NCBI GenBank assembly: GCA_035544835.1
Contig: DASZZV010000335.1
Span: forward strand, 1-13,330
DNA from: DASZZV01 sp035544835
GTDB taxonomy: Bacteria; Acidobacteriota; Thermoanaerobaculia; Gp7-AA8
Reading direction: 5' to 3'
DNA length: 13,330 nucleotides
Shown: positions 5,406 through 11,450 of the stretch, one piece after another
Layout: each line of letters opens with the position of its first letter
Position numbering within the stretch: the first letter of the stretch is position 1
Program-made: the position numbers and the translations under genes
Notes under the pieces: model-generated
What the model saw: only the letters and a program-made list of their open reading frames with translations
The model's database searches: none
Told to the model about the DNA's origin: nothing

Positions 5406-7547
5406 ATGGCGGCTACGGAAGCTGTTGCCGGAAAAAGCTCGCGTCAGAAGGTACTCGCCGTCTTCCTGAGCCAGGGAGTGGCCGGCTTCCTCCTCGTGCT
5501 AGCTGTCACCTACCTGCGTCGCGGGGAAACGCTCGTCATCATCAGGCAGCTGGGTCCTATCTTCCCTCTGCTCTTCCTGACCTTCTTTCTCACCTCGATG
5601 GCCCTGCAGTCCCTTCGGTTCGAGCTCACTCGCGACATCTCGGTTGCGATGAGCCTGACCGCCTACGTCGCCATGTATCCGCTTCTTGGAGTCGTCATCA
5701 GTGCCTGGTTGGCTGTCGGCGCCGGTCTCGCCGAACGTCTTCTGTCGATCAAACAGATCGGGCCGTCGAAGATCGACATGAAGGATCCGACCGTAGAGTA
5801 TGTGAAGGCCTTCGGATTCTTCAGCACGTACGGGATCCCTGTCCTGACGGCGGCATTGGTGTACGAAAAGCTCCACGGAGAGGTGATCAACGTTCACGCC
5901 TCACCGGAATCGGCTGGGCGACTGATTCTCTGCGGCGTGCTGCTGATCTTCTGCAACAGCGTGGTGATGATCCGTCCGGCCCTCGCTTACGGATACTCGA
6001 TTCGAAAGATCGCCCGGGTCTACAGCATCGATTTTTGCATCTACCTGCTTACTGTCCCCTACGCCATCTGCATCACGCTGGCATACGATGCCATGGGGTG
6101 GGTCGCGGTGGTTGCCCTCTGCGCGGAGCTCATCGTCGCCTACTCCGTCACGCGGAAGATGGCCATCGCCCAGAGCGGAAGCCGTCAGTTGCTTCAGCGT
6201 CTCGCTTCCATTTTGAACATCAGCAAGGCCATATCGCTCACAACGACCGAGAGTCTGCTGATGACCGTCTACACCGAGAGCAAGAAGGTAGTCGACGCCA
6301 GCGTTTTCAGCATCGCCATCATCGACGAAAAAACGGGAGAATTGACCCTCGAGCTCTTCATCAAGAACGACGAGATTCTCCCGAAGAAACGGATTCCGGC
6401 CGGGCAGGGTCTCAATGCCTGGGTAATCGAACACCACGAGCCTCTTCTGCTCGGCAGATTCGAAGACGAGATCAAGTATGGAGTCGCCTCCGTTGATGAT
6501 GGTGTGGCGACTCAGTCCTGGCTCGGCGTGCCGATGGTGGCTCGAGATCGGGTCATCGGCGTGATTTCACTTCAGAACTATCGCCCCAATGCCTTCAATA
6601 AGGACGACGTGCTGCTGCTGACTACCGTCGCCAATCAGGCCGCCGTCGGTCTGGACAACGCTCAGCTCTACGAAGAGCTCGAGGACCTCACTTACGCCCT
6701 CGAGGAACGTGTTCAGGAGCGCACTACCGAGCTCCATGAAACCAACGTCCAGCTTACCGCAGCAGACCGGAGCAAGAACGAGTTCCTGGCCAAGATGTCG
6801 CACGAGCTGCGCACTCCGCTCAATTCCATCATCGGCTTCTCGAGCGTCCTGATGCGCAACTCCAAAAATGAGCTCCCTCCAAGACTCTACAAGTTCCTGG
6901 AGAACATTTACGCGGCTGGACACCACCTGCTGAACCTGATCAACGACATCCTCGATCTGTCCAAGATCGAGGCCGGGAAAGTCGAGCTTCGTCTCGACAC
7001 ATTTGATCTTCGCGAGACCATCACGGCGGTAGAGCGGGTCATGAAGGGATTCGCGGCGGAGGCGCGGGTTCGCATCGTCACCTCCGTCGATTCCGACGTT
7101 CCGTCGGTCCGCCTCGACGAAGGACGTCTCAAGCAGATTCTGTTCAATCTCCTGTCCAATGCAGTGAAGTTCTCGTCCGAAGGCGAAACGGTCCAGTTGA
7201 ACGTCCACCGCGTGAGGGAGCATCTCTCGCCATTGCAGGCTCCTTCGATCCGGATCGATGTGATCGACGACGGAGTCGGGATCGCGAATGATGAGCTCAA
7301 CCGGATCTTCGACGAGTTCTATCAGGCCGATCAAGGGAGAAAATCGAGGAAGAGCGGAACCGGCCTCGGTCTGTCACTCACTCGGAACTTCGTCGAGCTC
7401 CATCACGGCACCATCGAGGTGCAGTCGAGGCCTGGTGCCGGCTCGACCTTCACCCTGTACCTGCCCGTCGACTGCCTCGCCGCCACCCGCTTCGGCCTCG
7501 GGGTGCTGGAAACCTCCCGCTCCGATCAGCGCGTGGTCCTGCATTGA
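5406..7547 (+). CDS. Orphan membrane sensor histidine kinase with GAF domain
   Basis: This 713-aa kinase probably senses a signal in or at the membrane and autophosphorylates for transfer to an unknown response regulator. Residues 1-250 hold about seven hydrophobic segments (roughly 14-36, 50-68, 81-108, 135-153, 171-195, 205-225, 229-247), a membrane domain I cannot assign to a named family. A GAF domain follows (about 265-420), with GQGLNAWVIEHHEPLLL at 333-349 and SWLGVPMVARDRVIGVISLQ at 371-390. A likely coiled coil spans 420-460. The dimerisation/phosphoacceptor domain has SHELRTPLN with H466. The HATPase domain has its N box around N585 (FNLLSNAVKFS), DDGVGI (621-626), the F box FDEFYQ (635-640) and GTGLGL (651-656). 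All catalytic motifs look intact. There is no receiver or output domain and no regulator gene beside it, so it is an orphan. It is divergent from glgP across repeat copy A. Confidence 0.9.
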   Translation: MAATEAVAGKSSRQKVLAVFLSQGVAGFLLVLAVTYLRRGETLVIIRQLGPIFPLLFLTFFLTSMALQSLRFELTRDISVAMSLTAYVAMYPLLGVVISAWLAVGAGLAERLLSIKQIGPSKIDMKDPTVEYVKAFGFFSTYGIPVLTAALVYEKLHGEVINVHASPESAGRLILCGVLLIFCNSVVMIRPALAYGYSIRKIARVYSIDFCIYLLTVPYAICITLAYDAMGWVAVVALCAELIVAYSVTRKMAIAQSGSRQLLQRLASILNISKAISLTTTESLLMTVYTESKKVVDASVFSIAIIDEKTGELTLELFIKNDEILPKKRIPAGQGLNAWVIEHHEPLLLGRFEDEIKYGVASVDDGVATQSWLGVPMVARDRVIGVISLQNYRPNAFNKDDVLLLTTVANQAAVGLDNAQLYEELEDLTYALEERVQERTTELHETNVQLTAADRSKNEFLAKMSHELRTPLNSIIGFSSVLMRNSKNELPPRLYKFLENIYAAGHHLLNLINDILDLSKIEAGKVELRLDTFDLRETITAVERVMKGFAAEARVRIVTSVDSDVPSVRLDEGRLKQILFNLLSNAVKFSSEGETVQLNVHRVREHLSPLQAPSIRIDVIDDGVGIANDELNRIFDEFYQADQGRKSRKSGTGLGLSLTRNFVELHHGTIEVQSRPGAGSTFTLYLPVDCLAATRFGLGVLETSRSDQRVVLH

Positions 7548-7551
7548 AACA

Positions 7552-7635
7552 AATTGAGAATTGAGAATTGAGAATTGAGAAATTAGAAGCAGTAAAACCT
7601 CTACTTTCTCAATTCCCAATTCTCAATTCTCAATT
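7552..7635. repeat. Facing arrays of a 7-bp repeat forming a long hairpin
   Basis: Four tandem AATTGAG units (7552-7579) face four CTCAATT units (7608-7635, one with CTC changed to CCC). With three flanking A:T pairs this gives a stem of about 31 bp with one mismatch around a 22-nt loop (7583-7604). It lies between the convergent histidine kinase and nucleotidase genes and could act as a terminator in both directions, although the stem is AT-rich and no T-tract follows. The right array contains the nucleotidase stop codon. Confidence 0.93.
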
Positions 7636-9402
7636 CGCCTCTCTCTCGTTGAGGATATCGATGCGATGCTCTGTCCTCGGCACGAGAGTCCCTGAGGCGC
7701 TCATCTTCTTGAGAGCCTCGATGACAACGTCGCGCATGGTCGGAGGATCGTAATAGACGTAAATACGATCCGGAGGTAACTGGCTGGTTACCGGCAGCAC
7801 GCCGTCACCGCCGGCCGCGATGAAGTCGCTGGTGACGACCGTGTACATCTGATCGTCATCGAGTGGAGTTCCGTCTGATCGCGTAATCGAGCGAAGCCGC
7901 TCGCCGTTGGTCGCCGAGCCATCCACGACCATCTTCAGGCCGCTGACCTGAAAAATACCCTGTCGCCCGGCGGTTCCGAAGGTCATGAAGCGACGGAGCT
8001 CTCCACCGGTCATTCGAACCGTAGCGACGTAGTTGTCGAACGGAAGAACCTCGAAGACGTCGCCGTACGTGACATCCCGGTTAATCAGATCCGAGCGAAG
8101 GCCACCGGAGTTGACCACGCCAAAATCCGATTCGGGGTGAGCCTTCACCAGAGCATCCGCGACGAGATCACCCAGGGCCGATTCATGTGTGTAGTCACGG
8201 ATGAATGGCCCTCCAAGGACGATGCCGAGTTTCTCGGCGCGCTTGGCCGCAACGGCGGCGATATACGGATTCAGAAGGGAGCGCATCGCAGGGGACGGCT
8301 GAACCGGCTTTCCCTCGAAGATGGCGGGCTTCATCGTGAGGTCCGCATCTTTGTGAACACGCGAATCACAACGCTCCACGGAGCTGAAGACACTGCCGCA
8401 GACCATATGCAGCGGCCGCATTGTGGTTTGCTCCGAACGAACAGAGTGGCGTCCGAGATCCACGTAGAGATCGACCACGCCAAATCCCCGCCCCAGTGCA
8501 GCTGGCTCCATCACCGGAATGCCGTTGACGAACTGCCGGGCCTCTTTGTGAGTATGACCGGAGAGGAAGACATCAACGGTTCCGGGTGGCAGGGAGCGGG
8601 CCAGACGGAAGCTGTCGGCATCAATCTCACAGGTAGAAGCATCGTGGGGATCGGAGTTGTCGCGGCAACCACCTCCGATGTGCGCCAGCAGGATGACTGC
8701 GTCAACACCCTGAGAGCGAAGATCCCGCGCTGCTTCGACAACGGCCGCGGTCGGATCGGTAAAGTCGAGCGAAATGACATTTGCCGGAGCCGTTACCACC
8801 GGCGTATCGGGAGTGGAAATGCCGATGATGCCGATCCGCGCCCCCGCAACTTCAGTGATCATGTATGGGAGCACCCACCAGGGATGCTTTTTCGTATCTT
8901 TCTCGAAGATGTTCGCTGCGAGAAACTTGAATCTCGCCATCTTCACATTCCGCTTCAATGCTCCCAGGGGATCCTCACCCGGCTGCCTGACCACCGAATG
9001 TGGGCCGACAGGACCGAAGTCGAACTCGTGATTTCCCACCGCCGAGGCGACATAGCCGAGCTGGTTGTAGGCCTTGACCACGACTTCACCCTCGGAAAGA
9101 TTGGAGACCAGCGTCCCTTGGAAAAGATCGCCCTGATCGAGCAGGAGCACCCGGCCGGGATTGGCCTCGCGGATATTGTCGAGGTAGCCTGCCAGGACCT
9201 CAAGCCCGCCCCAGTGGACGTTGACCGTTTTCTGCGATCCCTCAACGGTTTCGTCATGGCCATCGACCCAGCCATGCAGGTCAGTCGTGGAAACAATGAC
9301 GAGGTGGAGAGGAGCTTCGGAATGGCCCTCGGGGGCCCTGCTGGTGGTGGAGGTGGTGCAGGCGATCAGAATGAGAAGCGCGAGTAGCGTCGTTCGGCGC
9401 AT
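7630..9402 (-). CDS. 5'-nucleotidase/UshA-family metallophosphoesterase lipoprotein
   Basis: This is a predicted cell-envelope enzyme that hydrolyses nucleotides or related phosphate esters (5'-nucleotidase, 2',3'-cyclic phosphodiesterase or UDP-sugar hydrolase type). From the ATG at 9402 the protein has 590 aa. MRRTTLLALLILIAC is a lipoprotein signal peptide with the lipid-anchored Cys at residue 15. The metallophosphoesterase domain shows TDLHG (40-44), DQGDLFQG (89-96), GNHEFDFG (123-130), LLAHIGGG (238-245) and SGHTHKE (281-287), the two-metal site. The C-terminal 5'-nucleotidase domain has NSGGLR (431-436) and DVFEVLPFDN (448-457) for substrate binding. A TTG at 9423 would add seven residues before the signal peptide; the ATG fits better. 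No Shine-Dalgarno is visible. The stop codon TGA is supplied by the AATTGAG repeat array. The exact substrate cannot be read from sequence. Confidence 0.92.
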   Translation of the reverse strand: MRRTTLLALLILIACTTSTTSRAPEGHSEAPLHLVIVSTTDLHGWVDGHDETVEGSQKTVNVHWGGLEVLAGYLDNIREANPGRVLLLDQGDLFQGTLVSNLSEGEVVVKAYNQLGYVASAVGNHEFDFGPVGPHSVVRQPGEDPLGALKRNVKMARFKFLAANIFEKDTKKHPWWVLPYMITEVAGARIGIIGISTPDTPVVTAPANVISLDFTDPTAAVVEAARDLRSQGVDAVILLAHIGGGCRDNSDPHDASTCEIDADSFRLARSLPPGTVDVFLSGHTHKEARQFVNGIPVMEPAALGRGFGVVDLYVDLGRHSVRSEQTTMRPLHMVCGSVFSSVERCDSRVHKDADLTMKPAIFEGKPVQPSPAMRSLLNPYIAAVAAKRAEKLGIVLGGPFIRDYTHESALGDLVADALVKAHPESDFGVVNSGGLRSDLINRDVTYGDVFEVLPFDNYVATVRMTGGELRRFMTFGTAGRQGIFQVSGLKMVVDGSATNGERLRSITRSDGTPLDDDQMYTVVTSDFIAAGGDGVLPVTSQLPPDRIYVYYDPPTMRDVVIEALKKMSASGTLVPRTEHRIDILNEREAN

Positions 9403-9507
9403 GCGCGGGTATTCTAGCCGCAAACACGCTCGAACCTGCTTTGTCGGAGTACCGCCAGGAATCCCGGCGCTCCGAAAACCAGCAACTCAAATTAGAATGT
9501 GCCCGGC
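9403..9507. promoter_or_regulatory. Compact divergent promoter region with two TAGAAT boxes
   Basis: The nucleotidase and the small unknown gene start back to back. Each has TAGAAT, a five-of-six match to the -10 consensus: minus strand at 9416-9411, 8 nt before its ATG, and plus strand at 9493-9498, 9 nt before its ATG. Neither has a recognisable -35 at normal spacing or a Shine-Dalgarno. If both boxes are used, the transcripts begin at or within a few bases of the start codons. Confidence 0.5.
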
Positions 9508-9879
9508 ATGGGGCACTACGACATTCCGCTGGACCTTCCGCACGCCTGCACCATCGCTGGCCGGATCATCCGTCTCGTGCAAGGGCGCAGCAATGGAGCG
9601 ACTCCCGCGCTTGCCATTGCCGAGAACATCTCCACCCTTCTGTGGCCGTGCAGCGCGTCGGGTGAGAACCCGCCTGAAAAGGAGAGCTCCCGGCTGACGG
9701 CTGCAGTCGCTGAACTGGCGCGACAACTCGTGACCGAGATCGAAAACGAAAAAATCGGCGATGACCGGATCGGTCAGTTGGTCCGGAATCTCTTTGAATG
9801 CCTCGAGCTCGGAAAAGAGGGTGCCGATCTTTCCCTTCGCGCCGGCGAGAATCCCAATTCCCTGCAGCGGCCGATGTAA
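9508..9879 (+). CDS. Small protein of unknown function
   Basis: I do not recognise this gene. From the ATG at 9508 it encodes 123 residues or slightly fewer; a GTG at 9499 is an alternative in-frame start three codons upstream. The N-terminus (MGHYDIPLDLPHACTIAGRIIRLV) contains no signal peptide or membrane segment. The middle and C-terminal parts look mainly helical and charged (LTAAVAELARQLVTEIENEKIGDDRIGQLV and so on). Two or three cysteines are present, but no metal-site pattern. It is supported as a gene by the TAGAAT box placed just before its start and by the position 44 nt ahead of a same-strand aminotransferase. A 149-codon open frame on the opposite strand covers the same region but has no promoter-like or family evidence. 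Confidence 0.55.
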   Translation: MGHYDIPLDLPHACTIAGRIIRLVQGRSNGATPALAIAENISTLLWPCSASGENPPEKESSRLTAAVAELARQLVTEIENEKIGDDRIGQLVRNLFECLELGKEGADLSLRAGENPNSLQRPM

Positions 9880-9910
9880 TCCAGTCCGCGAGCAACTAAC
9901 CAGTCTCCCC

Positions 9911-9915
9911 AGGAG
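9911..9915 (+). promoter_or_regulatory. Shine-Dalgarno of the aminotransferase
   Basis: AGGAG lies 8 nt before the GTG start at 9924 and supports that start. The gene is close behind the small unknown gene, so it is probably translated from the same transcript. Confidence 0.65.
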
Positions 9916-9923
9916 CCAGCGAC

Positions 9924-11258
9924 GTGACGACATCAACTACCGTGAACACTGCAGAATTCTTTCCGAGGGCCGGTAAAGAATGCGACCAGTTCGAGACGCT
10001 GGGCCTGTCCGCCCTGGCCAGGGGATTGGTCGGATCAGAGATTCTCAAGATCTCAGGCGAAATCCGCGCACTCGCAGCGGCCGGCCGTGAGATCTGCAAT
10101 CTCACCGTGGGCGATTTCGCGTCGACTGAGTTCCGCATCCCGCCTGACCTGGAGGCCGAGATCACGAAAGCTCTAACTGAGGGGCAGACCAATTACCCGC
10201 CCTCCGATGGAATTCTGGAGCTTCGAAAAGAAGTCGTCCGCTTTTACGAGTCGGGGCTGGGGCTCACCTATCCGCTCGAGTCGGTACTGATTGCCGGAGG
10301 CTCACGCCCGATCATCTACGCCATCTACAAAGCGCTGGTCGATCCCGGGGAGCGGGTGCTGTACCCGATTCCCAGCTGGAACAACAATCACTACTGCTTT
10401 CTCACCGGCGCGGAGAAAGTCGAGCTCGAGGTGGGACCGGAAACGAATTTTCTTCCCACCGCGGACCTGCTTCGCGATCGTCTCAGCGGCGTTCGCCTCC
10501 TATGCATCAATACGCCGCTGAATCCTACCGGCACGGTTCTCGAGGAAAAAGAAGTTCGGGCCATTGCCCAACTCGTCGTCGAGGTGAACAAGACCCGGAG
10601 AGCCCGTGGTGAGCGCGCGCTGTACGTGATGTGGGACCAGGTCTACTGGATGCTGACATTCGGAGATGCCCGTCACCATACGCCTCCCGAGCTCGTTCCG
10701 GAGTCAGCGGCATGGACCGTTTTCGTGGACGGCATCTCCAAGGCTTTCGCCGCAACCGGCGTACGAGTCGGGTGGGCCGTCGGTCCCCCCTACGTGATCG
10801 CACGCATGCGCGACATTCTGGGACACGTCGGCGCATGGGCGCCTCGTGCCGAGCAGGTCGCCACGGCCCGCTTTCTGACGCAGGAAGGCGCCATCAGCAA
10901 CTTTCATGGACGTATGATCGCGGGACTGCGTGAGCGACTGGACCTGCTTCATGAGACTTTCCAGCAGATGCGTCGAGACAATCTCCCCATCGATTCTGTC
11001 CCGCCGCAGGGAGCGATCTATCTCTCGACGCAGTTCCAGTTGATCGGCCGCTCCTTCCGTGGAAAACCGATACGATCGAATGAGGACATACGCCAGCTCC
11101 TGATTCAGGAGGCCGGATTCGCGGTGGTCCCCTTTCAGGCCTTCGGACGGAAAATCGAGGATGGGTGGATGCGCCTGTCGGTCGGAGCAGTGTCGCCGGC
11201 GGCGATTGCGGCAGCACTGCCGAGGGTGCGGGCATTCCTGGAGAAGTGCGAAGCGTAG
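9924..11258 (+). CDS. Class I PLP-dependent aminotransferase
   Basis: This is a fold-type I aminotransferase of the aspartate aminotransferase superfamily, 444 aa. The PLP lysine is K273 in VDGISKAFAATGVRVGW. Other conserved features are the TVGD segment (61-64), NYPPSDG (90-96, the YxxxxG region), the PxWxN-like PSWNNN (150-155), NTPLNPTG (196-203) with the PLP-contacting Asn200, DQVYWML (238-244) with the PLP-contacting Asp and Tyr, and the carboxylate-binding Arg417 in MRLSVG. An N-terminal stretch of about 25 residues precedes the family core. The start is GTG with AGGAG upstream. The substrate cannot be decided: aspartate, aromatic or other amino acids are possible. It is the likely second gene of a two-gene unit with the small unknown gene. 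Its TAG stop lies within a GTAG-headed palindrome. Confidence 0.9.
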   Translation: MTTSTTVNTAEFFPRAGKECDQFETLGLSALARGLVGSEILKISGEIRALAAAGREICNLTVGDFASTEFRIPPDLEAEITKALTEGQTNYPPSDGILELRKEVVRFYESGLGLTYPLESVLIAGGSRPIIYAIYKALVDPGERVLYPIPSWNNNHYCFLTGAEKVELEVGPETNFLPTADLLRDRLSGVRLLCINTPLNPTGTVLEEKEVRAIAQLVVEVNKTRRARGERALYVMWDQVYWMLTFGDARHHTPPELVPESAAWTVFVDGISKAFAATGVRVGWAVGPPYVIARMRDILGHVGAWAPRAEQVATARFLTQEGAISNFHGRMIAGLRERLDLLHETFQQMRRDNLPIDSVPPQGAIYLSTQFQLIGRSFRGKPIRSNEDIRQLLIQEAGFAVVPFQAFGRKIEDGWMRLSVGAVSPAAIAAALPRVRAFLEKCEA

Positions 11259-11278
11259 GGACGCGCAGCTGCGCGTCC
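11255..11278 (+). repeat. GTAG-headed perfect palindrome (REP-like) at the aminotransferase stop
   Basis: GTAG (11255-11258) is followed by the perfect 20-bp palindrome GGACGCGCAGCTGCGCGTCC (11259-11278). The TAG is the stop codon of the aminotransferase. The first 12 bases are identical to the sequence at the glgP end (minus strand, from 2643). GTAG plus a GC-rich palindrome is the classic REP layout. A short T-tract (11306-11310) lies too far downstream to make this hairpin an ordinary terminator. Confidence 0.7.
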
Positions 11279-11309
11279 GACACCTCGACCGCAGGCGGGA
11301 GCCTCTTTT

Positions 11310-11430
11310 TGTGTGGCACAGGCACTCTTGCCTGTGTGCCACGGCGTCGAGCCGTGGCGTTTCAGTAAATGATCTACAGGGAAGTCGGCCTCGACGGCCG
11401 ACACACAGGCAAGAGTGCCTGTGCCACACA
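11310..11430 (+). repeat. Composite inverted-repeat element, copy B
   Basis: Perfect 29-bp terminal inverted repeats (11310-11338 and 11402-11430) enclose the middle. Four hairpins are visible in order: CACAGGCA-CTCT-TGCCTGTG (11317-11336), GCCACGGC-GTCGA-GCCGTGGC (11338-11358), a 25-nt spacer, GTCGGCC-TCGAC-GGCCGAC (11384-11402), and CACAGGCA-AGAG-TGCCTGTG (11404-11423). The two outer hairpins are inverted copies of each other, so the whole unit can also fold as one long stem. It lies between the 3' ends of the convergent aminotransferase and PQQ dehydrogenase genes. Relative to copy A it is inverted, with conserved spacer ends (CGTT and CAGRGAAG) and a different spacer centre. Confidence 0.92.
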
Positions 11431-11450
11431 GAAGCACCCACCGACGGGAA

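Noticed and set aside
5078..6496. 472-codon plus-strand frame spanning the glgP start, copy A and the kinase N-terminus
   Set aside because: It overlaps the kinase in another frame, is rich in Arg/His/Ser and reads through the repeat element (TGKSACATQ), which is typical of repeat artefacts.
8137..9387. 416-codon open frame on the plus strand
   Set aside because: It is antisense to the nucleotidase lipoprotein gene, which carries intact catalytic motifs. No start signal or recognisable domain.
9487..9936. 149-codon minus-strand frame over the small unknown gene
   Set aside because: It would overlap both the small gene and the start of the aminotransferase. It has no promoter-like or ribosome site, while the plus-strand frame has a TAGAAT box just before its start.
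11310..11430. CRISPR or integron attC interpretation of the repeated hairpins
   Set aside because: There are no regularly spaced repeats, cas genes, integrase or attC core sites. The copies are scattered singly and inverted.
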